Counted from the first letter of the stretch, positions 33,406 to 42,661 are shown. The stretch is 64,000 nucleotides of DNA from Marinoscillum sp040222955 (GCF_040222955.1 NZ_JAVKCA010000019.1:1-64000); one strand, 5' to 3'. Numbers and translations are program-made. Notes: a model not told the origin generated them from the letters alone.

Positions 33406-33885
33406 TCATTGTATGGAGGACTGGAACTGACCGTTGGCGCCCGAAACGGTGGCTTTCGAATCTGAAGCATCCTTTGCTTCGAAGGAGAACGTTCCTTTGA
33501 TGAATTTTTCGTCGTATTCTGTTACGGTGACCACTCCTGAAGTAGCGCTGTAATAGTGTGAGGCATCTCCAAGGTTGAAATTGATTTGCACTTCAGCACC
33601 AGTAGTGGCTACGGTATGCTCCCCGATCATATTGTCAATTTTGGTCATGTCCATCATGATCCAGATGTTGTTTTCAGCTGCATCTGAAGCTTTCACTATA
33701 AACAGGCCAGCATGGGTATAAGCCGTGAGGGTGTCGTCCTCAAAATTGATGGTGCTGGTTCCGGAGATGTCCACTGTGAGCATGCCTTTTTGCTCTACTA
33801 CATTGACATCATCAGGATCTTCTGAGCATGAAAATTGGGCAAGTGTTACCAGAACAAGCGCGAGAAGTAAGACGGGATTTTTCAT
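33406..33885 (-). CDS. Uncharacterised lipoprotein
   Basis: Protein of 159 residues with a signal peptide ending LAQFSC (Cys 20), followed by the acidic SEDPDD typical of surface-bound Bacteroidota lipoproteins. The mature domain is beta-rich and may be related to DUF6252-type proteins, but this is a guess. It is 42 bases upstream of the barrel-like gene. Confidence 0.72.
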   Translation of the reverse strand: MKNPVLLLALVLVTLAQFSCSEDPDDVNVVEQKGMLTVDISGTSTINFEDDTLTAYTHAGLFIVKASDAAENNIWIMMDMTKIDNMIGEHTVATTGAEVQINFNLGDASHYYSATSGVVTVTEYDEKFIKGTFSFEAKDASDSKATVSGANGQFQSSIQ

Positions 33886-33993
33886 TGTTTTTTAATACAA
33901 ATCTCCGAACGAAGCCAGGAGAAATCCATCCGTACGAGAACGTAAAACGCATACCCTGAGCAGGGTATTTTTGGATGAGATCAGGACTGAAGG

Positions 33994-34746
33994 CTACAAC
34001 ACCATCATGAGGGCTGCCAGGGCTGTGGTAGCGATGATGAACCACCGGTAATACTGCTCCGGTATTTTTTTGACAATGGTGATCCCGACAAAAGCGCCAA
34101 GCGCCACCGCTGGTATGGAGGTCAGGTCCAGTAAAAAGCTATCAAGAGTGATCGTTTCCCAGGCGAAGACATGAAAAGGGATTTTGAAGAGATTAACAAT
34201 CATGAAGAACCAGGCGGCAGTACCGATGAATTCATTTTTAGGCAGACGCATGGAGAGAAGGTAAAGTGCCATCACCGAGCCGGCCAGGTTGCCCACCATG
34301 GTGGTGAATCCCCCTAAAACCCCGAGCAGAGCCGCAAACCAGATGCCCTGAGGTATATGCTGATTGGTGGATTTTTCACGCCAGACCATAATACCCAGAC
34401 TCACGAAGATGATGACCGCCATGATCATTCGGAATGCTTCATCGTCGATCATTCCTCCAATGTAAGTCCCCAAAACCACCCCGCCAGCGGCCCATGGAAA
34501 AAGCTTACCCAGGTGCGTCCAGTTGGCGTGTCTGTTGTAATAGGCTACTGCAAACACGTCTGCAATACAGAGAATAGGCAGCATAATGCCGCTGGACAGA
34601 CGCCCGCCAAAAACCAGTGCCAGTAAAGGCACCGCAGCCATTCCTGCACCGTGAATGCCGGTCTTAGCCATACCTATCAGGAATGGGACACATAGAAAAA
34701 AGCCGAATTCCAGATAGGTAAACTGGAAAGAAAATAGTTCGATCAA
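33994..34746 (-). CDS. TauE/SafE (sulfite exporter-like) permease
   Basis: Protein of 250 residues with seven or eight transmembrane helices and the family signatures GMAKTGIHGAGMAAVPLLA and LGGFTTMVGNLAGSVMALYLL. Members move small anions such as sulfite, sulfoacetate or organosulfonates; the actual cargo is unknown. The only start that keeps the first helix is TTG at 34746, which overlaps the response regulator stop as TTGA, so the two are translationally coupled. This raises the possibility that the two-component locus senses a sulfur compound, which is inference. Confidence 0.85.
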   Translation of the reverse strand: MIELFSFQFTYLEFGFFLCVPFLIGMAKTGIHGAGMAAVPLLALVFGGRLSSGIMLPILCIADVFAVAYYNRHANWTHLGKLFPWAAGGVVLGTYIGGMIDDEAFRMIMAVIIFVSLGIMVWREKSTNQHIPQGIWFAALLGVLGGFTTMVGNLAGSVMALYLLSMRLPKNEFIGTAAWFFMIVNLFKIPFHVFAWETITLDSFLLDLTSIPAVALGAFVGITIVKKIPEQYYRWFIIATTALAALMMVL

Positions 34747-35360
34747 ATCAGGTTGTTTGCGTAGGCGAACTTAATTAATCCGACGAGGTTATTTGTTCCG
34801 GTCTTTCTGAAAATGTTTTTGCGGTGGGTTTCTACGGTTCGTTCAGAGATAAACAATTCTTCCGCTATCTGCCGGTTGGTAAACTCCTTGGAAATGAGCT
34901 TGACAATCTCTCGCTCACGCTCCGTGAGGAGGCGTTGTTCTTCTACGCCATTGAGGCCTTTGATCAGTATTTTGCTGACATCTGAGCTTAGATAGGTTTT
35001 GCCGGACCTGATGGTGTAGATGGCATTAATCAGTTCATTGTGAGAGTCTTTTTTAATCAGATAACCCTCAATGCCTTCTTTCAGGATCTCTTTGACCAGA
35101 TGGGCTTCATCGTGCATGCTGAGCACCAGAATTTTGATGTCGGGGTATTTTCTTTTGACTTTTCTGACGAGGGTAAGTCCGTCTTCATCCGGTAAGTTAT
35201 AGTCGGTAATGAGGAGATCCACTTTTCTCTGGGTGAGCTGATCCATCGTGTCAGATACAGTTCCCGCACTTCCTACTACTTCCAGGTCGGGCTCAGATTC
35301 TATGATTTTGATCAGTCCTCCGATCAGTACAGCATGATCATCGGTCAAGAATATTCTCAT
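34743..35360 (-). CDS. LuxR/NarL-type response regulator
   Basis: Cytoplasmic regulator of 205 residues, started at MRIFLTDDHAVLIGG because the receiver domain begins there; an upstream in-frame ATG would add 15 residues. The receiver domain (1-120) has D7-D8, phospho-acceptor D53 (ITDYNLPDEDG) and K103-type residues (LIKKDS). A LuxR helix-turn-helix follows (about 140-200: LTEREREIVKLISKEFTNRQIAEELFISERTVETHR). Two HisKA_3-type kinases lie upstream in the same direction and are the natural partners. TATCTTTC at 35388-35395 is a near-consensus -7 box, fitting the shorter start. Confidence 0.93.
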   Translation of the reverse strand: MRIFLTDDHAVLIGGLIKIIESEPDLEVVGSAGTVSDTMDQLTQRKVDLLITDYNLPDEDGLTLVRKVKRKYPDIKILVLSMHDEAHLVKEILKEGIEGYLIKKDSHNELINAIYTIRSGKTYLSSDVSKILIKGLNGVEEQRLLTEREREIVKLISKEFTNRQIAEELFISERTVETHRKNIFRKTGTNNLVGLIKFAYANNLI

Positions 35361-35592
35361 GGTCAAGGCGGCAGTTTTGATTTTCAGGAAAGATAATAAA
35401 TTCATGCGTATCCGTGGTTTTAGCGCCTCATGATGGTGAATAATTTTGGGCTAAAATTAACGGCACTCCTGATGGCATGATATACCATTGAGAGGGTATT
35501 CTCAGCTACTATAACAGGAATTTTATTGCTCAGGGTACCCCATATTAAGCGCGGGATTCTTTCATCAGAAAGTAACTCCGTTTCTCCGTATC

Positions 35593-37581
35593 TCAGGATA
35601 GTATGGAAGTGGCGGACTCCTGAACTTGCTCACCCACCGGAACATTCACGATCAGGGTGTTGCCATTCATGCCCGGGGTGGTGTCCAGTTCCAACTCACC
35701 TTTGATCAGATTGGCACGGGAGTTCATGTTTCGCCACCCATTGCCCTTGCCGGAGATGAGCTGCTCCCGATCAAATCCCGATCCATTGTCTTCTATCATC
35801 AGGGTGATTTCCTCCTGATCTTTAGTGATTTGTATGCTCACCCTGTCGGCATCACTGTATTTGAGGATGTTATTCACCCACTCCTGAGTGATGCGGTAAA
35901 GGGATATTTCCTGTACTTCGGTCAGTCGGCTTTCCAGCCCAAAAAAGTCTGTTTCCAGGGAGACCTTACCTGTGGTATTAACCCGCGCTGCAAACTCCTG
36001 GATCGCTGCAGAAATTCCACTTTTGATCAAAGTTTGGGGCATCAGGTTGAAGCAAATGCCTTTCAGCTCCTGATACATTTCTTCGAGCACTTTGGCAGAT
36101 TCTTCAAAAACCTGGTGACGGTCACGATTTTCACTTTCCAGTGATTTCAGGTTGAGGTTGAGAATAGAAATCATCTGACCAAACCCGTCGTGAAGATCTT
36201 TGGCAAATCGTGAGCGCTCACTTTCCTGTGAGGAAATAGCCGCCTCTATCTGTGTTTCCCGCAGTTTGATTTGCCCCTCTTTGATCAAAAGTGCATGCTT
36301 CTTTCTGGTTCTGCTTCTGAGGAGCAGGAGGACAATCGTCAGGAGCGTGATCACGGCAACCAGGCCAACAATCAGGGCCAGGTTCCTCTGATTCTCTGCC
36401 TTTTGCTCAGCGATTTCCGCGCTTTGAAGAACAATTTGCTGCTCTTTTTTTTCGGTTTCGTATTTGGTCTTCAGGTCTGAAATGATTTCTTCCCGCGATG
36501 TATTGAAAATGACATCAGACAGTTCCTTGTAGCGTTTATAGTTATCCAGTGCGGCCTGATAGTTTCTGTTGGATTCTTCTAACTCACTGATGCGCAAATA
36601 GGACTCCTGAATAGCTTCTTTATAGCCAATCCGGCTGGCAATTTCCTGGCCCCGTACCATCAGGTCTATGGCCTTTTGGTTATCACCCATTTCGGCATAG
36701 GTTTTACCAATATTGACAAACGAAGTGGCAATGCCTGTACTATCTAAAAGCTCACTTCTGATTTCCAGGGAGCGGTTGTATAGCTCCAGGGCTTCCGGAT
36801 ATCTTTTCATGTCAAAATAGCAATTGGCGATGTTATTGTAGCCATTGGCAATACCCCTTGAATCATTATATTTCATTTTGATCTCAAGCCCTTTTTGGTA
36901 ATAGGTGATGGCCGAGTCGTACTGCTCCTGGTTGTAGTAGATGGTAGCCAGGTTTGAAGCGATATACCCTTTATTGAGATTGGCCTTGCCCATGTCGGCA
37001 TAGATCATCGCTTCATTGTAGGTGTTGATTGCCTGGGTGTAATCCTCCTGAGCATACTGATAAATGATCCCAATCCAGATCAGCGCGCTGGACATACCGG
37101 CATAGTTGTCGATGGATTGATAAGTTTCAAAGCACTTGAAGTAATAAGGCAAGGCCTCGCTATAGTTGGTTTGGTCATACTCGATGTTTCCTAATGTCAT
37201 GTAGCAATTGGCTACAGTGGAGGTGTCTCCGGCCAACCTTGCATGACGGATGGACTCATGAAGCAGTGGTACGGCTTCATCTCCCTTGCCCGTAAGGCTT
37301 AATGCCACGGCATGGTTGTTGGCGGACAAGGCTATCCCCTTATTCCACTGAATTTTTTTAGAAAGCTCATAGGCAGTTTGAGCGTATTGGGCGGCCTGAG
37401 TAAAATCTGACAGTCGGTATTTGTCATGTAAGAGCAGGGCAGTATTGACTTTGCTGGTGTCGTCCGGCGCATTGGAGAGGATCAGTTTCAAGCTGTCGGC
37501 ATTCAGTTGATCAAACTGTGGTTGGGCAACGATTTTACCAGCAAGTAAAAGCAGTGCGAGGAGGAAAAGGGGAAATTTCAT
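35593..37581 (-). CDS. TPR sensor histidine kinase (HisKA_3 type), copy 1
   Basis: Protein of 662 residues: signal peptide (1-19), about eight tetratricopeptide repeats in the periplasm (about 50-355), a coiled segment, one transmembrane helix near 395-420 (LALIVGLVAVITLLTIVLLLL), then a HisKA_3 dimerisation domain with H464 in KDLHDGFGQM and a HATPase domain with DNGSGF and GNGWRNM. The kinase half is about 85-90 % identical by eye to that of the gene at 37635-39449, while the TPR halves share little. It probably phosphorylates the LuxR-type regulator at 34743. The 187 bases between them show no clear terminator. Confidence 0.92.
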   Translation of the reverse strand: MKFPLFLLALLLLAGKIVAQPQFDQLNADSLKLILSNAPDDTSKVNTALLLHDKYRLSDFTQAAQYAQTAYELSKKIQWNKGIALSANNHAVALSLTGKGDEAVPLLHESIRHARLAGDTSTVANCYMTLGNIEYDQTNYSEALPYYFKCFETYQSIDNYAGMSSALIWIGIIYQYAQEDYTQAINTYNEAMIYADMGKANLNKGYIASNLATIYYNQEQYDSAITYYQKGLEIKMKYNDSRGIANGYNNIANCYFDMKRYPEALELYNRSLEIRSELLDSTGIATSFVNIGKTYAEMGDNQKAIDLMVRGQEIASRIGYKEAIQESYLRISELEESNRNYQAALDNYKRYKELSDVIFNTSREEIISDLKTKYETEKKEQQIVLQSAEIAEQKAENQRNLALIVGLVAVITLLTIVLLLLRSRTRKKHALLIKEGQIKLRETQIEAAISSQESERSRFAKDLHDGFGQMISILNLNLKSLESENRDRHQVFEESAKVLEEMYQELKGICFNLMPQTLIKSGISAAIQEFAARVNTTGKVSLETDFFGLESRLTEVQEISLYRITQEWVNNILKYSDADRVSIQITKDQEEITLMIEDNGSGFDREQLISGKGNGWRNMNSRANLIKGELELDTTPGMNGNTLIVNVPVGEQVQESATSILS

Positions 37582-37634
37582 AATCTAGTTAATTCAGGCA
37601 GGTGGTGTTAGTCGATGTTAAATTTAACAAACTC

Positions 37635-39449
37635 CTAAACTAATACTTCATTTTGGTGGTGAGATAGGAACTGTACCGGTGCATTTATGATCAGCGTATT
37701 GCCCCTGAGTCCCGGGGTAGTGTCTAGTTCGAGCTCCCCTTTAATGAGGTTGGCTCTGGAGGTCATATTTCGCCAGCCATTGCCGGAACCCGATCGGAGT
37801 ACATCCGCATCAAACCCACTTCCATTGTCTTCTATCATCAGGGTGATTTCCTGCTGGTCGGTGGTGATCTGAATGTTTACCTGATCAGCATCACTGTATT
37901 TGAGAATGTTGTTGATCCATTCCTGTGTGATTCTGTAAAGGGAGATTTCCTGCACTTCAGTGAGCCGTTTCTCCAATCCAAAAAAGTCGGTTTCCAGAGC
38001 GATTTTGCCGGTGTTGTTTACCCGGGAGGCAAACTCCTTGACAGCTGCCACGATTCCACTTTTGATGAGGGTTTGGGGCATGAGATTAAAACAAATGCCT
38101 TTGAGCTCCTGGTACATGTCTTCCAGCAATTTGGCGGACTCACGGAATACCTCATGCCGATCGTGATTTTCATTTTCCAGGGACTTCAGGTTCAGATTAA
38201 GGATAGAGATCATCTGGCCAAAGCCATCATGCAGATCCTGCGCAAACCGGGTGCGCTCCTTTTCCTGTGAAGAAATGGCCGCTTCGATCTGGGCTTCTTT
38301 GAACCGGTTTTTTTCCAGTGACAATTCGTTTTGATGTATCAGTTTTTGGCGTTGCATGCGCTGCGCGCCGAGTATGATCAAGAGCACGAGTCCTACACCC
38401 AAACTGGCCGTCAGAAGATTGCGCCGTTGAATGGTCAGGTCTTTCTGCGCCAGCTCCTTTTCTTTTTGAGCAGTTTCATATTTGGTGCGGAGCTCATCAA
38501 TGGTTCTGGTTTTTTCCAGGTTGAACAAGCTGTCTTCAAGGTCCTCGGCCATTACATGATGGCGGAAGGCCTGCTGGTAATCTCCGGTGAGCGAATAGGC
38601 ACTGGCCAGAGAGTCGTAGGATTTTCGCGCCAGGTCAGGGTAACCAAGTGCCAGACATTCCTGTGCACATTGTTGGTAAAAGGGGATTGCCCTGGTGTAG
38701 GATTTTACATTCATGTAAAGATCACCGATCATTTTATGGTTGTCCGTGACACCCTGATCATCACCAATAAGTCTCCTGATCGCGTTGGATTGCTCCAGGT
38801 AGCTGAGGGCTCCTTCCAGATTTCCCTTGCGCTGCTCCATGTCTGCCAGGTCCACCAGCACATACCCCAATCCCACGCTATCACGTTGCTGCACGCGGAT
38901 GTCATAGGTTTGAAAGTAATAAGTATCGGATCGCTCGTACTCCTTTTTCAGCCAGTAAAAGGTGCCTTTCATGCCATAGGTGGTGCCGAGTGCTTCCAGA
39001 TCATTGGCCTCTTTTGCCAGTTCTTCGGCCTGGTTCCACAGGTTCATGGCTTTCTCCTCATAGCCGTGTTTTCTGTAAAAGGCACCCATCTCGTTGCACA
39101 CTCTGGCCAGGCCACTTTTATTGGAAAGGGAGTCGTAAAGGTCGTAGGAGCGAAGAAAGGCAGCCTGTGCAGGCTCATAGTTGCCTTGCATGTATAGCAC
39201 CACGCCATAATTTTTCAAAGCCAGGGCTTCTTTGTCCGGCCAGGTATTTTTCCGGCTTATCGCAATGGCGATTTCGGTTTGTGTTTTGGCATTCTCAAAA
39301 TTCTGGCTGTGGAGTTTGTAAAAATACTGGTTGATCGAGTCCACAAAAGCAAGCGCAGATACTGATTCCGGCAGCGTGGGGCCTACGGGGTCTTCTGTAA
39401 ACTCACACCCGATGAGCACCACACACAGGAGGATGATTAGCTTTTTCAT
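37635..39449 (-). CDS. TPR sensor histidine kinase (HisKA_3 type), copy 2
   Basis: Protein of 604 residues. The N-terminus ends VVLIGC, a lipobox (Cys 15), so it may carry a lipid anchor in addition to the helix near 345-365 (LLTASLGVGLVLLIILGAQ). Tetratricopeptide repeats fill about 45-320. The HisKA_3 phospho-acceptor is H407 (QDLHDGFGQM) and the HATPase shows DNGSGF and GNGWRNM. It is 53 bases upstream of copy 1, in the same direction. The pair appears to be a tandem duplication whose sensor halves have diverged while the kinase halves stayed alike. Confidence 0.92.
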   Translation of the reverse strand: MKKLIILLCVVLIGCEFTEDPVGPTLPESVSALAFVDSINQYFYKLHSQNFENAKTQTEIAIAISRKNTWPDKEALALKNYGVVLYMQGNYEPAQAAFLRSYDLYDSLSNKSGLARVCNEMGAFYRKHGYEEKAMNLWNQAEELAKEANDLEALGTTYGMKGTFYWLKKEYERSDTYYFQTYDIRVQQRDSVGLGYVLVDLADMEQRKGNLEGALSYLEQSNAIRRLIGDDQGVTDNHKMIGDLYMNVKSYTRAIPFYQQCAQECLALGYPDLARKSYDSLASAYSLTGDYQQAFRHHVMAEDLEDSLFNLEKTRTIDELRTKYETAQKEKELAQKDLTIQRRNLLTASLGVGLVLLIILGAQRMQRQKLIHQNELSLEKNRFKEAQIEAAISSQEKERTRFAQDLHDGFGQMISILNLNLKSLENENHDRHEVFRESAKLLEDMYQELKGICFNLMPQTLIKSGIVAAVKEFASRVNNTGKIALETDFFGLEKRLTEVQEISLYRITQEWINNILKYSDADQVNIQITTDQQEITLMIEDNGSGFDADVLRSGSGNGWRNMTSRANLIKGELELDTTPGLRGNTLIINAPVQFLSHHQNEVLV

Positions 39450-39514
39450 TTGGCAAGGCTGTTTCCAGCTAATTTAAGCATTCATACACCTTTCAGGAAA
39501 CCCATGAAGCGGTA

Positions 39515-39548
39515 ATAAAAAAAGCGAACCACTTTCGTCATTCGCTTT
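39515..39548 (-). terminator. Terminator of rocD
   Basis: On the minus strand AAAGCGAA (39541-39548) pairs with TTCGCTTT (39521-39528) across a 12-base loop and is followed by a T-rich run. It lies 21 bases past the rocD stop. Confidence 0.75.
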
Positions 39549-39569
39549 GAATCTTTGTCTCTCGTAAGG

Positions 39570-40859
39570 CTAGGCCTTTTGCTCGAAATTAAGAATGGTT
39601 TTTTCTATGATGTCACAGCACTCGTGCAGTTGCTCCTCGTCCATTACCAGTGGAGGTGCAAAGCGTATGATGTTTCCGTGAGTAGGCTTGGCCAACAGAC
39701 CATTTTCGCTCAGGGCTACGCAGATGTCCCATGCCGTGCTACTGTCCGGATGATCGTTGATCACAATGGCGTTCAGCAGGCCTTTGCCCCGCACCAGGCA
39801 GATCAGGTCTGTTTTTTCAATCAGTTTTTCAATCCGTGTTCTAAAGACTTTACCCAGTTTTCTCGCATTTTGAGTGAGCTTCTCATCCCGGATTACCTCC
39901 AGGGCGGTCATGGCTACCTTGGCACCCAGAGGGTTTCCACCAAATGTAGATCCATGGGTGCCGGGTGTGATCACCTCCATGACAGGATTATCTGCAAGGA
40001 CCGCAGAAACCGGATATCCGCCACCAGAAAGTGCCTTTCCGAGGATTAGCAGGTCTGGTTTGATGTAGGTTTTTTGACGTTCACAATGGCCGCTACAGGT
40101 ACAGTTGCCACAGACGGCCAACAAGCTACCGGTGCGGCCTATGCCGGTTTGGATCTCGTCAGCCATGAACAGCGCATTGTTTTCCTTGCAGATTTTGGCC
40201 ACATTTTCCAGGAACGTGTCGCTGGGCACCATTACTCCGGCTTCACCCTGAATAGGCTCGACCAGGACCCCCACAATATTTTTGTTGTCTTCGAAAACTT
40301 CTCGCAAAGCATCCAGGTCATTGTAGGTGACTTTGATAAAACCATGGGTGTAAGGGCCAAAATTCCTTTTGGCATCTGCGTCCGAGGAGAATGAAATAAT
40401 GGTGGTCGTACGACCGTGGAAATTTTGATCAAAGACTACAATCTGGCCTTTGTTTTCTTCTACTCTTTTTTTCTCATAACCCCATTTTCTACAGATTTTA
40501 ATGGCTGTTTCTACGGCCTCTGCCCCAGTGTTCATCGGGAGTACTTTATCAAAGCCAAAGTATTCGGTAATGTATTTTTCAAACGGGCCCAGAACATCAT
40601 TGTAAAAAGCCCTGCTGGTGAGGGTGAGGGTTTCGGCCTGCTGTTTCAGGGTTTCCACAATTCTGGGGTGACAGTGGCCCTGGTTCACAGCCGAGTAAGC
40701 TGAGAGGAAATCATAATATCGCTTGCCGGAGACGTCCCAGACGTATACACCTTCTCCTCTGGACAGCACAACCGGTAGGGGGTGGTAGTTGTGCGCTCCA
40801 TGTTGATTCTCAAGGTTTATATATTCCTGGCTGTTTTTTTTGGAAGTTGATGTTGTCAT
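39570..40859 (-). CDS. rocD: Ornithine-oxoacid aminotransferase with a cysteine-rich insert
   Basis: PLP class III aminotransferase of 429 residues; it converts ornithine and 2-oxoglutarate to glutamate semialdehyde and glutamate. The PLP lysine is K275 (LILGKALSGG), and the cofactor-binding motifs NTGAEAVETAIK and ADEIQTGIGRTG are intact. Unlike standard ornithine aminotransferases, a short segment just before the PLP lysine reads CGNCTCSGHCERQ (C250, C253, C255, C259), which could bind a metal or act as a redox switch. It is monocistronic with its own terminator, divergent from the DUF5522 gene. Confidence 0.92.
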   Translation of the reverse strand: MTTSTSKKNSQEYINLENQHGAHNYHPLPVVLSRGEGVYVWDVSGKRYYDFLSAYSAVNQGHCHPRIVETLKQQAETLTLTSRAFYNDVLGPFEKYITEYFGFDKVLPMNTGAEAVETAIKICRKWGYEKKRVEENKGQIVVFDQNFHGRTTTIISFSSDADAKRNFGPYTHGFIKVTYNDLDALREVFEDNKNIVGVLVEPIQGEAGVMVPSDTFLENVAKICKENNALFMADEIQTGIGRTGSLLAVCGNCTCSGHCERQKTYIKPDLLILGKALSGGGYPVSAVLADNPVMEVITPGTHGSTFGGNPLGAKVAMTALEVIRDEKLTQNARKLGKVFRTRIEKLIEKTDLICLVRGKGLLNAIVINDHPDSSTAWDICVALSENGLLAKPTHGNIIRFAPPLVMDEEQLHECCDIIEKTILNFEQKA

Positions 40860-40907
40860 ATATTTTTTGGATTAACTATGTAAACAAACGCTTCAAATAG
40901 AAGTTTC

Positions 40908-40915
40908 CAAAAGTA
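40908..40915 (-). promoter_or_regulatory. Possible -7 element of rocD
   Basis: TACTTTTG on the minus strand fits TAnnTTTG and lies 48 bases before the rocD start. A -33 TTG is not evident, so support is limited. Confidence 0.3.
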
Positions 40916-40930
40916 CTATTTAGTCTGAAG

Positions 40931-41086
40931 ATGTCACAGCGAAACCAGTCCAAAGGATTAGCAGAAGAGGATTATTACTTTACCAGGGAGGGATTTATGG
41001 TATTCACTGAGAAGTACCACCTGAAGCGAGGATATTGCTGCAAGAGCGGGTGCAGACATTGCCCTTACGACTTTAAAAGAAAATGA
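40931..41086 (+). CDS. DUF5522 protein
   Basis: Short protein of 51 residues beginning MSQRNQSKGLAEEDYYFTRE and ending CRHCPYDFKRK. The YYFTREGFMVFTEKYHLKRGYCC segment followed by GCRHCPY is the DUF5522 signature, with four cysteines in two CC/CxxxC-like clusters that may bind zinc. Function unknown. It sits directly ahead of the rpmB promoter. Confidence 0.85.
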   Translation: MSQRNQSKGLAEEDYYFTREGFMVFTEKYHLKRGYCCKSGCRHCPYDFKRK

Positions 41087-41094
41087 GGGCTGGG

Positions 41095-41125
41095 TTTGCT
41101 TATTAGAACTTTCTTGCGATATTTG
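41095..41125 (+). promoter_or_regulatory. Promoter of rpmB
   Basis: TTTG (41095-41098) and GATATTTG (41118-41125) are separated by 19 bases, matching the Bacteroidota consensus except for the first base of the -7 box. The rpmB start codon is 28 bases downstream. Confidence 0.6.
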
Positions 41126-41153
41126 CAGTCCGTTTTCAAAAAGCCGGTAAATC

Positions 41154-41393
41154 ATGTCAAAAGTTTGTGAAATTTCAGGAAAGAGACCAAGAGTGGGAAA
41201 TAATGTTTCTCATGCTAACAATAAGGTAAAAAGAAGATTCAATCCAAATCTTCAGAAAAAGAGATTCTATATTCCTGAGGAAGATAAGTGGATCACTATT
41301 AGTGTCGCTACTTCCATGTTGAGAACGATCAACAAAAACGGAATTTACGCTGAGATCAAAAAAGCCAGAGCTAAAGGGACTACTTCTCTTTAA
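41154..41393 (+). CDS. rpmB: 50S ribosomal protein L28
   Basis: Protein of 79 residues matching L28 throughout (SKVCEISGKRPRVGNNVSHANNKVKRRFNPNLQKKRF). In many Bacteroidota rpmB is directly followed by rpmG, a DUF4295 gene and ftsY. Here a terminator and about 9.4 kb of other genes lie between rpmB and rpmG. It has its own promoter. Confidence 0.97.
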   Translation: MSKVCEISGKRPRVGNNVSHANNKVKRRFNPNLQKKRFYIPEEDKWITISVATSMLRTINKNGIYAEIKKARAKGTTSL

Positions 41394-41420
41394 TCTTCGG
41401 ATTTTTCCAAATAGATATTC

Positions 41421-41448
41421 AAAGCCCTGCCATTCGGTTGGGCTTTTG
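41421..41448 (+). terminator. Terminator of rpmB
   Basis: AAAGCCC (41421-41427) pairs with GGGCTTT (41440-41446) and is followed by TGTT with few additional T. It lies 28 bases past the rpmB stop. The remaining bases to 41617 contain no convincing gene. Confidence 0.6.
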
Positions 41449-41617
41449 TTGGTTTATAGGCTTCAAAAACGATTCCCGGATGTCCAATTACTGGCCGGGT
41501 CATGCCTTTTCCCAGATTAATTATAATTGGTGACGTGCGATTTCGAGGTGAGTTGATTATATTTAGTTGACTCTCGATCACACGATTGGGACAAATATTC
41601 ACTAATCCCCACCTGAT

Positions 41618-42658
41618 GTGTCAAAAAACCACTGGGATCACCTCTCTCTAAAGCATCGCATAGTTTACTTTATCAACTATGCTTCCGTGTTTAATGATGC
41701 ATTGTCCATCTCAGATTTATGTGCCAAAATAGGAACTTCTAATCGAGCGCAGGTGGATAAGGAGCTCGAAGAGCTGGAGCGGGAAGGTTTGATTGTGAAG
41801 AACTCCACCTATGTTGCCGTGACAGACTTGAAGGAGAAGTTGGAAATGAAAGCAGATAAGGAGCGCCTTTCGGGGTATCTTCTTGATCGCCGAATGAAGC
41901 AAATTCAATATTTGGCCAGTCTGCCAATCATTAAGTTTGTGGGAGTGAGTGGTTCACTGGCGGCCGGTAATCCGGCCGAAAACAGTGTGAGTAAAGTGGA
42001 TGTGGATTTATTTCTGATAGCCCGGCAAAATACTGTTTGGCTTGTGATATTGCTGGCGGCCATTTTGAGAAATTTCTACTTCCGATTCGTGAACCTTCCG
42101 CTATGCCTTAATTACATTATGGAGGAGTCTGATTTGCTTGTTTATAATCAGAACTTCTATACTGCTCATGAGTTGCGAAATATGCGCCCTATTGTTGACA
42201 AAGGGGTATATACTTCATTGTTGGAAACCAATAAATGGTCCTGGGAATTCTTTCCGGAACTCCGGGCCAAGGCAGTAAATGGTCAGGTTCGCAATGAGCC
42301 TGTTGGGTTTTCAGTATTAGGTGTTCTACTTTTTGGTTTCTTTACTCTGCTTCGATGTGTTAAGAATTTTTCGCTTGGTCCATTTAGAGACCTTAAGCTC
42401 AAGTTTGATCCCTGGAGGGCTTACAATCTGAGCCGGAAATCAACGGCGCAGGGGGGATACCAGCTACTGGTGGTAGAAAAGTTTAAGAAAAATATGGACA
42501 GAAATTTTCCGGCCTATCAGGAGGACTACATGATGGAGATTTTATTCAAGGATGATTTGACAGAGAAAATCAAATCAGTCGATTATGATTTTTCGGCTAT
42601 AGCTCGCAGCCCAAAGGAATTGAGAAATACTTTGAGAATTTACACCAAATATGACTGA
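41618..42658 (+). CDS. Winged-helix plus nucleotidyltransferase-superfamily protein
   Basis: Protein of 346 residues. The start is GTG at 41618, since no ATG precedes the N-terminal domain in frame. Residues 10-75 look like a winged helix (LSISDLCAKIGTSNRAQVDKELEELEREGL). Residues 108-135 have the nucleotidyltransferase pattern: GSLAAG (112-117) followed by VDVDLF with metal-binding Asp at D128 and D130. The C-terminal part is hydrophobic near 140-155 and 225-250. The fold suggests transfer of a nucleotide or nucleotide-sugar group; the acceptor is unknown. The radical SAM gene begins 3 bases later, so they are cotranscribed. Confidence 0.75.
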   Translation: MSKNHWDHLSLKHRIVYFINYASVFNDALSISDLCAKIGTSNRAQVDKELEELEREGLIVKNSTYVAVTDLKEKLEMKADKERLSGYLLDRRMKQIQYLASLPIIKFVGVSGSLAAGNPAENSVSKVDVDLFLIARQNTVWLVILLAAILRNFYFRFVNLPLCLNYIMEESDLLVYNQNFYTAHELRNMRPIVDKGVYTSLLETNKWSWEFFPELRAKAVNGQVRNEPVGFSVLGVLLFGFFTLLRCVKNFSLGPFRDLKLKFDPWRAYNLSRKSTAQGGYQLLVVEKFKKNMDRNFPAYQEDYMMEILFKDDLTEKIKSVDYDFSAIARSPKELRNTLRIYTKYD

Positions 42659-42661
42659 CAG

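Noticed and set aside
38331..39197. 288-residue frame on the plus strand opposite a kinase gene
   Set aside because: It is antisense to the TPR region of the kinase at 37635-39449, whose domain pattern is clear; long antisense frames are common over repeats of this kind.
41390..41602. 70-residue frame on the minus strand after rpmB
   Set aside because: It overlaps the rpmB terminator and stop codon, has no promoter, and its composition does not resemble a protein family; low-complexity chance frame is more likely.
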